64,000 bases of DNA from Bacillus sp. RAR_GA_16 (GCF_020165985.1 NZ_JAIUKZ010000010.1:310001-374000), one strand, 5' to 3'. Positions 41,993-50,882 are shown, counted from the stretch's first letter. Notes: generated by a model from the sequence alone, not told the origin. Made by a program: numbers and translations.

Positions 41993-43324
41993 CTAGACAA
42001 ACATATTTAGAATTAACGCTCCACCAAATGCTGCGAAGGATAGAACGGTTTCCAGTACGGTCCACGTTTTGAACGTTTCTTTTACTGTTAAGCCAAGATA
42101 CTCTTTCACCATCCAGAACCCAGCATCGTTTACGTGTGAGAACATCAATGAACCGGCACCTGTCACAATAACAAGCAATTCTAGATTCACACCAGACATT
42201 GTCGCAATGATCGGGGAGACGATTCCAGCCGCAGTTGTGAGCGCCACTGTTGCTGAACCTGTTGCAATTCGAATTAAACCTGCGATCATAAACGCTAAAA
42301 CGAGCGGTGATAAAGAAAGATCCTGTGAAAGATTTCCGATAATCGTACCAATTCCACTATCGATCAAAATTTGCTTAAATCCACCACCTGCACCAATGAT
42401 CAAAATAATTGATCCAACAGGTAGAATACATTCTTCTACGTACTTTTTAATTTGCTTTTTATCGAGTCCCTGACGGAAACCAAGGAAATAGAAAGCAAAG
42501 AAACAAGACAGCAATAGCGCCACAAGTGGACTACCGATAAATTCTAAAACGCCTTCAGCGCTACCTGGTAATGGTAGGAACGGTGCGAATGTACCTAGTA
42601 CAAGAAGAAAAACTGGCATAATAATCGTTGTAAATGAAATTCCTGTTCCAGGTAGCTTTGATGGATCTTGTTGATCTTCGACTTTAATTAAGTCTGGCTC
42701 TCCTACAGGAACAACGCGTTTGTTAATCCATTTCGCAAATACCGGACCGCCGAGAATACCGGCTGGAAGCGCTATTATTAAGGAGTATAAAAGAACCTTA
42801 CCAAGATCTGCTTCATAAATCCCAATTGCCGCAACCGCTCCTGGATGTGGAGGAATTAAACCGTGTACAATGGACAATCCAGCGACTGCCGGAAGCGCAA
42901 TCAATAAAATGTTTTTCTTCGTTGCTTTTTGAATTGAAATAACAAGTGGTAATAAGATTAGAATTCCAACTTCAAAGAATACTGGAATACCGATAATGAA
43001 TCCTGAGAAGAACATCGCCCAAGGTAGCTTCTTCTCTCCAAAGACGCGAATAAAGAAATTCGCAATTTGTAATCCTGCTCCAGATTCAGATAATAATTTA
43101 CCAAGAATTGTTCCAAGAGCTAAAATCCCGACTAAGTGACCGAGTACGCCACCAACACCAGTTTCATATGATCCTATAATGTCGACCCATTCCATACCGG
43201 ACATGACTGCCAGGAATAAAGCCGCTACTGTTAAACCGATAAACGCATGCCATTGAAATACGGAAACGCCCACAATGACAATCGCAATCGAGATGACTGT
43301 TATTGCTAAAAGATAAATTTCCAT
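41993..43324 (-). CDS. gntP: GntP family gluconate permease
   Basis: 443 residues from MEIYLLAITVISIAIVIVGV; GAGGTGGGAG precedes ATG 43324, so the 33-codon longer reading is rejected. About 12 membrane segments with the family's GTILGKLLSESGAG, GFIIGIPVFFEVGILIL and ATGSATVALTTAAGI motifs. It imports gluconate or a similar sugar acid. No kinase or GntR regulator is adjacent. A catabolite-repression site overlaps the promoter. Confidence 0.87.
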   Translation of the reverse strand: MEIYLLAITVISIAIVIVGVSVFQWHAFIGLTVAALFLAVMSGMEWVDIIGSYETGVGGVLGHLVGILALGTILGKLLSESGAGLQIANFFIRVFGEKKLPWAMFFSGFIIGIPVFFEVGILILLPLVISIQKATKKNILLIALPAVAGLSIVHGLIPPHPGAVAAIGIYEADLGKVLLYSLIIALPAGILGGPVFAKWINKRVVPVGEPDLIKVEDQQDPSKLPGTGISFTTIIMPVFLLVLGTFAPFLPLPGSAEGVLEFIGSPLVALLLSCFFAFYFLGFRQGLDKKQIKKYVEECILPVGSIILIIGAGGGFKQILIDSGIGTIIGNLSQDLSLSPLVLAFMIAGLIRIATGSATVALTTAAGIVSPIIATMSGVNLELLVIVTGAGSLMFSHVNDAGFWMVKEYLGLTVKETFKTWTVLETVLSFAAFGGALILNMFV

Positions 43325-43394
43325 GATTACTCCCACCTCTTCTGAAATAAAGGGATTTTTCAATGAATCTCTGAAAACCCTTCCAACTTCCTTT

Positions 43395-43437
43395 ATTATA
43401 GGAATTTTTATTTCATAAATCAATGAAAACGTTTAAA
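43395..43437 (-). promoter_or_regulatory. gntP promoter with adjoining cre site
   Basis: Minus strand: -35 TTGATT (43418-43423), 17 bases, -10 TATAAT (43395-43400). ATGAAAACGTTTAAA (43423-43437) fits the CcpA cre consensus WTGNAARCGNWWWCA well and abuts the -35. Carbon catabolite repression is therefore likely. Confidence 0.65.
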
Positions 43438-43479
43438 AAATTTTCCGATAGATGGTCATTCTATCAATCTAGTGAACCG

Positions 43480-43501
43480 ATCAACGCGCGAAATCGTTGA
43501 T
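43480..43501. promoter_or_regulatory. Inverted repeat of unknown use upstream of gntP
   Basis: ATCAACG (43480-43486), 8 bases, CGTTGAT (43495-43501). It could be a site for a sugar-acid regulator or simply lie in the tail of the TetR gene's untranslated region. Confidence 0.4.
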
Positions 43502-43522
43502 ATGAAAGGGTTTTTCTCATGA

Positions 43523-43553
43523 AAAAAAGAATCACAAAACCTGCGATTCTTTT
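43523..43553 (-). terminator. Terminator of the TetR pseudogene/MFS operon
   Basis: Minus strand: AAAAGAATC and GATTCTTTT form a stem followed by further T residues, just after the stop at 43567. Confidence 0.75.
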
Positions 43554-43566
43554 AAAATTTATTTTT

Positions 43567-44197
43567 TCAGTCATTTTCCATATCCAATTCTAGCGCCATT
43601 TTTAAATATTCAACGAATAAAAGCGACTGTTCTTTCAGTTGAATTTCCTCTTTTGGTAGAATGGCATAATCAAGGGCGAGACCATCAATAAAGGATACAA
43701 TTGATTTTGCCATGATACGGCTGTCGTACTTTTGACTAAATTCTCCGCTTTTCTGGCCGGCTTTGATGACTTCCTCATACACCTGCAACCCAAGGTGGTA
43801 GCGATTTAAGCCATACTCCCGCCTTCGCTCATCATTTCGACCAGTAATAAAAAACTCGAGATTACTTGGCGCTAAAGGGTCCATGCGGTCATCTGGCTGC
43901 AGGTTCTCACCAAACATGCGCTTCATAAGAAGCGACCAGTAGGAATCAACTTCCTTCTCCATCAGTTGCTCATTATCGTCCACTGCCTTTTCGAGCCCTT
44001 CTTCTAGGAATCGCTTCATACAAATCTTCCTTGTTTAGGAAGTATTGATACAATCCTCCCCGACTAACCTTAGCTTGCTCCATCACATGCTTCATCGTTG
44101 TCCGTTCGTAACCCTTTTCAATGAAAACCTGTTTGGCTGCTTCAATTATGCTCGCTCGTCGCTTTTCCATGTGTTCCTTGCTGACTTTCGGAGACAT
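43567..44197 (-). pseudogene. TetR/AcrR regulator, frameshifted
   Basis: The first frame from ATG 44197 (GGAGGAAGAGCC upstream) gives a full TetR DNA-binding domain, IIEAAKQVFIEKGYERTTMK ... VSRGGLYQYFLNKEDLYEA. It then runs into a stop after junk (IPRRRARKGSGR). The ligand-binding domain (RFLEEGLEKAVDDNEQLM to the end at 43567) continues in a second frame. One extra base or two missing bases near 44000-44010 explain the break. The gene follows the MFS exporter with a 56-base overlap and probably controlled it. It is either truncated or a sequencing error. Confidence 0.82.
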
Positions 44198-45410
44198 GGC
44201 TCTTCCTCCACTTCTGTTTGCTTTTTGTAAAATATCCGGTCACCGCTAAAAGAACTAGCAGTGACGCTGTCATCATAAAGGTTGGAATAACTCCAATCAT
44301 CGTCGATAACCATCCTCCTAAGAGCGGTCCAATGATTGTTGCCGTTGTCGTTACACTATTGATGACCCCAAAAACTCTACCCGTCATGTGAACGGGAGTA
44401 TCTACTTGAACAGTCGCCTGAAATGGCACAAAGACAAAGCTGACTGAAAAACCAGCCAAAACGCCAAAGATTGGCCCCCATACAAGCGAAAGACCGATAT
44501 CAAAATACGTTAGTACTGCCATCATACCAAAGCTTAATCCGATCCCACAAACACCAATCATCATAAAGGAAAAGGACTGATAATCAGTTTTTTTCGCTAA
44601 ATACAGGCCAGACAAGAACATCCCAATCCCAGAAGATGCCACTAAATAACCAAACAAATCAGGTGATACTTGCGTTAATTCTCTCAATAGCACAATAAGC
44701 TGCGAATCAGAAAGCTGAACGATCAATAAGCTTATCCCTAGAAAAAACAAACCTATCAGAAGCGATGCATTCGACTTTACATACCTCACACCTTGAGAAA
44801 ATTCATTTTTAAACGAGGGCTTTTCTGAAAACGTTCCTGTGATGATTGACTGAGACTTTGGCAGAAAGGCAATAAAGAGAGCTGATAACAGAAACGTTCC
44901 TGAGTCGATGAAAAACACCAGTTTTGCTCCTAATGCCGCAACGAGAAGTCCACTAAGTAATGGTCCAATCACTTTCGTACTCGAATCGATCATCGATGTA
45001 ATCGCCATAGCACTTTTCATATCGGAATCAGTAACAAGCTCCTTAAGCATCCCATTTTTTGCAGGAATAAAAATAGCAGAAAAAGCACCTACAATAAATA
45101 AGCAAGCATAAACAACCATAAGCGAATCCGCAATTGTAAGGATGAGAATCAGCCCTGCTCGCACAAGGTCAGAAGCAATCATCAGCCATTTCCGATTTAA
45201 TCGATCTGCGACTGTTCCTGCAACGGGGCCAAATAATGCCATCGGCAGGGCTAAGCATAAAATGATAAAGGAAACCTCCATTGGGGAAGCATTCCACTTT
45301 AATCCAACGAGCGTGATGACCGCCACAATACTTAGCCAGTCACCAATACTTGAAACCGTCTGAGCAACCATTAACGTCACATAATCTTTGTTTTTTACTA
45401 ATGAGTTCAA
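44142..45410 (-). CDS. MFS_3 (MefA-like) efflux transporter
   Basis: 422 residues, 12 membrane segments. The opening DYVTLMVAQTVSSIGDWLSIVAV, motif A-like AGTVADRLNRKW and the SMIDSSTKVIGPLLSGLLVA stretch are typical of the MFS_3 group that includes macrolide exporters. TTG start eight bases after AAAGGAG. Its promoter contains a 22-bp palindrome and it is co-transcribed with the broken TetR gene downstream. Confidence 0.87.
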   Translation of the reverse strand: MNSLVKNKDYVTLMVAQTVSSIGDWLSIVAVITLVGLKWNASPMEVSFIILCLALPMALFGPVAGTVADRLNRKWLMIASDLVRAGLILILTIADSLMVVYACLFIVGAFSAIFIPAKNGMLKELVTDSDMKSAMAITSMIDSSTKVIGPLLSGLLVAALGAKLVFFIDSGTFLLSALFIAFLPKSQSIITGTFSEKPSFKNEFSQGVRYVKSNASLLIGLFFLGISLLIVQLSDSQLIVLLRELTQVSPDLFGYLVASSGIGMFLSGLYLAKKTDYQSFSFMMIGVCGIGLSFGMMAVLTYFDIGLSLVWGPIFGVLAGFSVSFVFVPFQATVQVDTPVHMTGRVFGVINSVTTTATIIGPLLGGWLSTMIGVIPTFMMTASLLVLLAVTGYFTKSKQKWRKSHVSESQQGTHGKATSEHN

Positions 45411-45430
45411 AAGATCAGCTCCTTTTAAAT

Positions 45431-45489
45431 CGACATCGATGTCGTTTTTAAGTTACCTTCATTATAACGACATCGATGTCGTTATTCAA
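45431..45489 (-). promoter_or_regulatory. MFS promoter with two copies of a ClaI-centred operator
   Basis: Minus strand: -35 TTGAAT (45484-45489), 17 bases, -10 TATAAT (45461-45466). The spacer holds a perfect 22-bp palindrome (45464-45485; core CGACATCGATGTCG). The same 14-bp core recurs at 45431-45444, between the promoter and the start codon. Confidence 0.85.
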
Positions 45490-45504
45490 CTTTTTTCCAT
45501 AAAA

Positions 45505-45528
45505 AAAGGCTGCTCAATTAGCAGCCTT
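45505..45528 (-). terminator. Terminator of the HAAS-domain protein gene
   Basis: AAGGCTGCT pairs with AGCAGCCTT; the minus strand continues with seven T residues. Confidence 0.85.
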
Positions 45529-45537
45529 CGATCCATA

Positions 45538-46488
45538 TCATTTTGCTTTCAAAAATCCTTTACTAATATCAATCCCCGCACTAATCACAAAAAAGAGGCC
45601 GATTGCCGCTAACAGGGAGTTTTGAAACGTTTCTGATAGGGATAAAAACTTGGTGAAATCATCGTGAATGAGCCGCTCATTCAGTAGCATGATGATAATG
45701 ACCACCGTCGCAAAAACATGATGAATCGCGTTTGCAATAGCTAATCGCTTTGTCCAGTAACCTACAATCATTTTGTAAAGGGCAAGTAGGACAGCTGTCA
45801 GAAGAGCTAGACTAACAAGTGGCCAATAAGATAAAAGCACATCATTGTTAAAAAAAGGTACATCGATTTCCCCATTTCGGATAATGCCAAGCAAATGCTC
45901 TGCATTATAATAAAGCGTTGCCCCTACAGCTGCAAAGAGAAGATCACTAAATAGCTCAAATTTAGAAATTTTCTTTTTCTTCGGCGGTGCAGTCACTTTC
46001 GTTAATTCATCTGCAGACCACGTATAACAGCTTTCTGTCACCTTTACATTCGTTCGCTCTAAAACAACAAAAACAAGTGTTATCCAAAATAGGGTTTGGA
46101 TGAAGGTATTCCATAAGCCACTTATAGCATCCCCTAGCAAATGAAAGAAGACAGCACCAATTGTTTCAGTTCCGTTGTAACCAATCACGTTAGCTGTCAT
46201 GAACAAGATAAAGGTAACAGTCAACGCAATTGGCATCACAATTTTAAGTAATTTGACATAGTGCTCAAAATACTGTGGACCAATTAAATACATGGGCCAT
46301 TCCCGAAAGCCATTCGCCATTTGCACCGGACTTCCTAGTTCATTGAGGACCCTTTTCACATCTTCTTCCGTTGGACTTTCAGGTAGCATATCGCCAATCG
46401 TCGAATGCAGTTCAAGTGCAATGTCCTCTCGACTAGACTCAGGAAGCCGTCTCGTTACTTCCCCTATATACACCTCAATCAGATTCAC
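45538..46488 (-). CDS. HAAS-domain membrane protein
   Basis: 316 residues. The N-terminal HAAS/DUF1700-like segment (IGEVTRRLPESSREDIALEL ... VLNELGSPVQMANGF, residues 1-60) is followed by two pairs of membrane helices, a cytosolic loop with PPKKKKISKFELFSDL, and four more helices. HAAS proteins are standard partners of PadR regulators. The GTG start overlaps the PadR gene by 14 bases. Function unknown, probably a membrane component sensed or controlled by PadR. Confidence 0.8.
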   Translation of the reverse strand: MNLIEVYIGEVTRRLPESSREDIALELHSTIGDMLPESPTEEDVKRVLNELGSPVQMANGFREWPMYLIGPQYFEHYVKLLKIVMPIALTVTFILFMTANVIGYNGTETIGAVFFHLLGDAISGLWNTFIQTLFWITLVFVVLERTNVKVTESCYTWSADELTKVTAPPKKKKISKFELFSDLLFAAVGATLYYNAEHLLGIIRNGEIDVPFFNNDVLLSYWPLVSLALLTAVLLALYKMIVGYWTKRLAIANAIHHVFATVVIIIMLLNERLIHDDFTKFLSLSETFQNSLLAAIGLFFVISAGIDISKGFLKAK

Positions 46489-46819
46489 GCTCTTCCTCCC
46501 CTTTCAATAAAGAACCCAATTCGTTTGTTGTTTTCTCCCACTCCGCCTTTAGCTGCTCAAAAATCTCTCGGCCATACTTGCTCAATACGTAATACTTACG
46601 TGGCCGACTTTCTGTCGTATCCCAGCTACTCGTCACAAGCTCTTGCTTTTCCAACCTGCGTAGAAGGGGATAAAGCGTGCTTTGTTCAATGCTGATGCCT
46701 GATTTTTCTAGTGACTGAACGAGAGAATAACCATATTGAGGTGACCTTAGCTGACTAAGAACGGCAAGCGTTAACGTCCCTCTTCTAAGCTCTGTTATCA
46801 ACGAATGGATAAGCGTCAC
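46475..46819 (-). CDS. PadR family regulator
   Basis: 114 residues with the PadR winged helix: LTLAVLSQLRSPQYGYSLVQ, IEQSTLYPLLRRLEKQELV, SRPRKYYVLSKYGRE. GTG start; CAGGAG lies about 11 bases upstream. First gene of a two-gene operon with the HAAS protein. The ACTGTATG/CATACAGT repeats upstream are a likely site. Confidence 0.87.
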   Translation of the reverse strand: MTLIHSLITELRRGTLTLAVLSQLRSPQYGYSLVQSLEKSGISIEQSTLYPLLRRLEKQELVTSSWDTTESRPRKYYVLSKYGREIFEQLKAEWEKTTNELGSLLKGEEERESD

Positions 46820-46837
46820 AACTTCATCAACTCCTGT

Positions 46838-46877
46838 ACTGTATGTCGTACACTATTTATACTATGTATCATACAGT
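46838..46877. promoter_or_regulatory. Inverted repeat upstream of the PadR/HAAS operon
   Basis: ACTGTATG (46838-46845) and CATACAGT (46870-46877) are exact complements 24 bases apart. They flank the AT-rich promoter region of the PadR gene and are candidate PadR half-sites. Confidence 0.5.
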
Positions 46878-46921
46878 AATAGGTGACAAACAACAATGAA
46901 ATTTTTATATTATTTGAAATA

Positions 46922-46959
46922 TGGGTTGGGGGTCAGGTTCGTACCTGACCCCCAACCCA
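46922..46959. repeat. GGGTCAGG palindrome, copy 6
   Basis: Arms TGGGTTGGGGGTCAGG pair fully; the centre GTTCGTAC has one unpaired position on each side. It lies 55 bases before the kinase gene. Confidence 0.88.
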
Positions 46960-47013
46960 ATTTACATTTGCTATAATAGACTAATAGCTCATAAGATCTG
47001 GAGGGTACTTTTC

Positions 47014-49185
47014 ATGATGACAGCTTCCTTTTTTGCACATTACGATGCCATTCCGTTATCCCTCTTCGTTTTGGATCGGAAGGGTCATATTGTTCATCGT
47101 AATGAATACGCCATTTCAAGATTTTCATCTTATGAACAGATGAATTTCATACAGTCTTACGAAAGCATATTAAGGATGAAAGAGAACGAACTAGCCCCCT
47201 ACTTAAATCAAACATTTTCTGTGAAGCCTGGAGAATTTCTTTCCATTCCGCTTCCTCATACAAAGGAAATGGTTCGCCTCTCCCCTATTAATGACGATCT
47301 AATCACATTCCTGATCGTGGAAGATAAGGAAGCGATTTTTAAAGAAGGCCAGCAGGTCAACAATGCCGAAACGCCGGCTATAGATGGAGCATCAGAAGAG
47401 CTTCAGCAACAAATTCACTCGTTAATTGACGAGAATCCAGACGGAATCGCTTTTATCGATGAGCGTTTACACTTAAAGCTCGTTAATCGATCACTCTATC
47501 AGATGCTCGGCTATTCTCTTGATGACTTGCGCAACACCCCCAAGCAAGCCGTTGACACCCAGACGATTCAAACGATCGTAAGGCATTTTGAGTTAGCGCT
47601 GCATGGCGATCAGCGTCCTTACGAAATTGAAGCAAGCGACGTTCGTGGTGAGAAGATTCACCTTCTGATCAAAACCATTCCCATTCAGACAAATGGACAT
47701 TTTCGTGGTGCTTATAAAATTGTAAAAGATATATCGGAATTTAAAAGCGCTCAGCTTGATGCGCTAGATCAAGCTGAGCAATTACGCTCACTCATTGACT
47801 CTATTCCTGAGTTTATTATTTTTAAAGATGAGAATTCTAGAATTATAGAAATGAATGCTTACGCCAAACGCATTTTTGGTGTTGAGGAAGGCAAATACAA
47901 AGGAAAAACGTGTGAGGAGTTAAACTGTAGCAGCATGGATGCTACCCAACTCTTAAATAACAATGCTAAAACGGACGCCATCGCCTGGAAAGATAAAATC
48001 AAAGTTGAATATGAGTATGAACTTGAACTGGCAAGTGGTAAAATAGGGACATTTGAAATCATTAAATTCCCTACGTTCCACCCCGGTGGACAGCGAAAAT
48101 ACCTCATTGCGATTGGGCGTGATATTTCAGAGCGTCGAAAAGTGGAACAGGAGCTTATTGAAACGCGGGAGCTCATCGAATCCATTTTCACTACGAATGC
48201 CGATGCGATATCCGTTACTAACCTGGAAAAAGAAATCATTCAAGTCAATCCAGCGTTTAAAAAGCTTTATGGGTATGCGGAGGAAGATGTGATTACTCAT
48301 CTGCAAGCCATCTATCCTGATCAGCACCAAAACGAATTGAATCAAATCATTCGATCCGTTCTAAATGGTGAGGGTGTCGTTGATTTTGAAACGGTCAGAA
48401 TGAAAAAGGACGGCACATTAATTGACGTTAGCGTTACCTATTCCCCCATTAAAGATCATGCGGGAAATGTGACCGCTATGTCCGCAATCACAAGAGATAT
48501 TCGCGATCGCAAGAAAACAGAAGAGCTTCTTCTACGTTCAGAAAAGCTCTCCGCTATCGGCCAGCTCGCCGCAGCCGTTGCGCACGAAGTACGTAACCCA
48601 CTCACCTCTGTAAAAGGGTTTATTCAACTCTATAAAGACCGGATTAATGATGAAATTTTTGAGCTCATGCTCTCCGAAATGGATCGCATCGAATTGATTA
48701 TTAATGAATTTTTATCGCTTGCAAGACCACAGGCGGTCACCTATCAAAAAATCGATATTATGGCCTTAACGCGGAATGTCGTTTCACTCATGAATCCAGA
48801 ACTGTTATTAAATAAAATCGATGTTAATACCGCTTTTCATACCCCTTCACTTATGATGGACTGTGAGAAAAATCAGATTACCCAGGTGCTCATGAACGTC
48901 ATCAAAAATGGGATTGAAGCAATGCCAGACGGAGGACCTCTTTCGATCACAACGTGCAACTCTGATACTCATCTCTTTATTGAAATTGCAGATAAAGGAG
49001 TCGGAATTCCGAAAGATCGATTGGAACGGCTCGGTGAACCATTTTTCTCAAATAAGGATACAGGAACCGGTCTTGGACTTGTTGTTTGTTATAAGATTAT
49101 TCATGAGCATCACGGCACCATTCACTTTGACAGCACGGTCGGTGAAGGGACTGTCGTAACGATCACCTTACCTCTTGCACGTTAA
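47014..49185 (+). CDS. Multi-PAS sensor histidine kinase (sporulation-kinase type)
   Basis: 723 residues from MMTASFFAHYDAIPLSLFVL; GGAGGG precedes ATG 47014 and the longer frame begins inside a repeat. No membrane segments. About four PAS domains: residues ~8-90, ~125-245 (LIDENPDGIAFIDERLHLKL), ~255-370 with PAC, ~375-490. Then HisKA with the phosphorylated histidine at 524 (AAAVAHEVRNPLTSVKGFIQ), and HATPase with NVIKNGIEAM and DKGVGIPKDRLERLGEPFFSNKDTGTGLGLVV-type boxes. Length and layout resemble KinA/KinE, which feed the Spo0A phosphorelay. No response regulator is adjacent, as usual for these kinases. Confidence 0.87.
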   Translation: MMTASFFAHYDAIPLSLFVLDRKGHIVHRNEYAISRFSSYEQMNFIQSYESILRMKENELAPYLNQTFSVKPGEFLSIPLPHTKEMVRLSPINDDLITFLIVEDKEAIFKEGQQVNNAETPAIDGASEELQQQIHSLIDENPDGIAFIDERLHLKLVNRSLYQMLGYSLDDLRNTPKQAVDTQTIQTIVRHFELALHGDQRPYEIEASDVRGEKIHLLIKTIPIQTNGHFRGAYKIVKDISEFKSAQLDALDQAEQLRSLIDSIPEFIIFKDENSRIIEMNAYAKRIFGVEEGKYKGKTCEELNCSSMDATQLLNNNAKTDAIAWKDKIKVEYEYELELASGKIGTFEIIKFPTFHPGGQRKYLIAIGRDISERRKVEQELIETRELIESIFTTNADAISVTNLEKEIIQVNPAFKKLYGYAEEDVITHLQAIYPDQHQNELNQIIRSVLNGEGVVDFETVRMKKDGTLIDVSVTYSPIKDHAGNVTAMSAITRDIRDRKKTEELLLRSEKLSAIGQLAAAVAHEVRNPLTSVKGFIQLYKDRINDEIFELMLSEMDRIELIINEFLSLARPQAVTYQKIDIMALTRNVVSLMNPELLLNKIDVNTAFHTPSLMMDCEKNQITQVLMNVIKNGIEAMPDGGPLSITTCNSDTHLFIEIADKGVGIPKDRLERLGEPFFSNKDTGTGLGLVVCYKIIHEHHGTIHFDSTVGEGTVVTITLPLAR

Positions 49186-50012
49186 CGCTGTTTAAAGGAT
49201 TCAGATAATACTTGAAGAAGATCAGGCCGATTGGCATGGAGGTACATCTCTCTTTGTAACGGCTCTCCTTTTAACGGAAGAAAGGTGACTCCCTTCTGTT
49301 CAATCGTATCCGCCATCATTTTGGGGAGATAAGCAATGCCAATGCCAAGCGCCACAAGTCCGCCCATCCCGAGATAATGGGTTTCCAACACGTCACTTTC
49401 GACCATACGCTCAGCTAATATCCCTCTTACCTGCTCAGAAAGATAGCCGGTAGGAGGGAGTATTTGTGTATAACGGAAGCACTCTTCTAATGTTAATTCT
49501 TTCTTTTCTGCTAGTGCAAGCGAGATCGGGACCGCAGCCACAAATGGCTCAGAAAACAAAAAAGCAGAATACATCCCATCGATTACAGGTGTATTTTGAA
49601 CAAGCGCAGCGTCGATTACATGTGAGGTTAACAGCGGCACTAAGTCAAGGCTGTCTTCACGAATAGCCGTTACATGTACATTCGAGTAGTGAAGCTGTTT
49701 GTAAAAGCTTGGCAAAAAATATGTACTTAAGATTGGTGTCGAGCCAAAGCGGATCTGATCATATTTCTTATAACGATTAACGGTTTGGTTGATTTGCGAA
49801 AAAAGAGGCTTCATATCTTCATAAAAAGCTTTTCCTTTCATCGTTAATTCGACCCCTCTAACAGATCGATTAAATAAGGAAAAGCCAAGCTCTTCTTCAA
49901 GTTTCTTCATTTGTTTACTGAGCGCAGGCTGTGAAACGAAGAGGGCTTTTGCGGCGCGGGTAAAGCTTCGCTCATCCGCGATTTTAATAAAGTATGTTAA
50001 TGGTTGAAGCAT
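49182..50012 (-). CDS. LysR family regulator divergent from SMR pair
   Basis: 276 residues. The winged HTH is residues 1-60 (FIKIADERSFTRAAKALFVSQPALSKQMKKLEEELG), then a LysR substrate-binding domain. Its stop overlaps the kinase stop by four bases in the convergent direction. Divergent from the SMR genes, with an LTTR box between them, so it probably activates them. Confidence 0.87.
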   Translation of the reverse strand: MLQPLTYFIKIADERSFTRAAKALFVSQPALSKQMKKLEEELGFSLFNRSVRGVELTMKGKAFYEDMKPLFSQINQTVNRYKKYDQIRFGSTPILSTYFLPSFYKQLHYSNVHVTAIREDSLDLVPLLTSHVIDAALVQNTPVIDGMYSAFLFSEPFVAAVPISLALAEKKELTLEECFRYTQILPPTGYLSEQVRGILAERMVESDVLETHYLGMGGLVALGIGIAYLPKMMADTIEQKGVTFLPLKGEPLQREMYLHANRPDLLQVLSESFKQR

Positions 50013-50049
50013 TCGATCAAACCTCCTCTATCCTTTCAATCCTTATAGT

Positions 50050-50064
50050 ATAACCTGTAGTTAT
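50050..50064. promoter_or_regulatory. LysR-type box
   Basis: ATAACCTGTAGTTAT is a 5-bp-arm inverted repeat fitting the T-N11-A rule, 38 bases from the LysR start and 88 from the first SMR start. Confidence 0.6.
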
Positions 50065-50151
50065 GAATTGATCATCTTTTGATATTACCACTCTTCCTTC
50101 CTGAGGCGTTATGCTATCGATACAGAAACAAGCAACAACAGGAGGAATACA

Positions 50152-50502
50152 ATGAAAAAAGTTTATATATGGCTCAGCATTGCCATTTTATTTGAGGTAA
50201 TCGGAGCAACGTTTATGAAATATACCGAAGGATTTAGCAATTGGGGACCAACCCTTATCGTGATCGTTAGTTATGCCATTGCGCTTGTCTTTTATATTTT
50301 TCTCACAAAAGATCATGAGCTAGGTATCATTAACGCACTCTGGTCAGGTGGCGGTACGGTGATTATTGCCGTTGCTGGCATTTTTCTCTTTAATGAGTCT
50401 ACTTCATTTATAAAATTGCTTGCTATTACCCTTATTGTTAGTGGAATCGTTGGTTTAAATACAAAGTCACGTTACAAGAAAAAAGGAGAGATTGTATCAT
50501 GA
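50152..50502 (+). CDS. SMR exporter, paired subunit 1
   Basis: 116 residues with four membrane helices; EVIGATFMKYTEGFSNWGPT carries the membrane glutamate (E14-type residue) essential for SMR transport, and helix 3 carries ALWSGGGTVIIAVAG. The ATG follows AGGAGG. It overlaps the second SMR gene by four bases, so the two probably form an antiparallel heterodimer, as in EbrAB or YkkCD. No guanidine riboswitch is present in the 139-base leader; LysR control is more likely. Confidence 0.88.
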   Translation: MKKVYIWLSIAILFEVIGATFMKYTEGFSNWGPTLIVIVSYAIALVFYIFLTKDHELGIINALWSGGGTVIIAVAGIFLFNESTSFIKLLAITLIVSGIVGLNTKSRYKKKGEIVS

Positions 50503-50795
50503 TTTACCTTTTTCTCGCTTTAGCCTTTTCCATTATAGGAAGTATCTCAGTTAAACGTTCAGCTGGTTTTACTAAGAAAATACCAGGCATAACCGCATTC
50601 TTTCTCTTTGGTCTTTGCATCTACTTTCTTACATTGTCTGTTCAATCAATAGAAATCGGCCTTGCCTATGCCATCTGGTCCGGAGGCTCCATTGCCGGCA
50701 CAACGCTTGCTGGCCTGCTTTTCTTCAATGAAAAAGCAACAAGAAGAAAAATCATCTCTATTGGGCTTATTATGATTGGCGTTGTCCTTCTATAG
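50499..50795 (+). CDS. SMR exporter, paired subunit 2
   Basis: 98 residues, four helices. FSIIGSISVKRSAGFTKKIPG replaces the usual glutamate region with a serine-rich one, while IGLAYAIWSGGSIAGTTLAG in helix 3 is conserved. The apparent lack of the helix-1 glutamate makes an obligate heterodimer with subunit 1 likely. Translationally coupled to subunit 1. Confidence 0.87.
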   Translation: MIYLFLALAFSIIGSISVKRSAGFTKKIPGITAFFLFGLCIYFLTLSVQSIEIGLAYAIWSGGSIAGTTLAGLLFFNEKATRRKIISIGLIMIGVVLL

Positions 50796-50805
50796 GTCTA
50801 AAGTA

Positions 50806-50835
50806 CGGCGGGGTCAGGCACGTACCTGACCCCCG
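50806..50835. repeat. GGGTCAGG palindrome, copy 7
   Basis: GGGGTCAGGCACGTACCTGACCCC with a single central mismatch. It lies between the SMR stop and the lipoprotein promoter, whose -10 TATAAT is at 50845-50850. Confidence 0.87.
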
Positions 50836-50882
50836 TTTCTATGCTATAATTTTCTTACCACTAAACATGTGAGGTGAACCAC

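Noticed and set aside
43567-44197. Programmed frameshift in the TetR gene
   Set aside because: No slippery run or stimulatory structure is visible at the junction near 44000-44010; simple mutation or sequencing error is more likely.
46921-47013. Longer N-terminus for the PAS kinase
   Set aside because: The extension translates the palindrome copy 6 and has no ribosome site; the ATG at 47014 has GGAGGG.
50013-50151. Guanidine (ykkC-type) riboswitch upstream of the SMR pair
   Set aside because: The leader is too short and lacks the expected stems; a LysR box and divergent LysR gene account for control.
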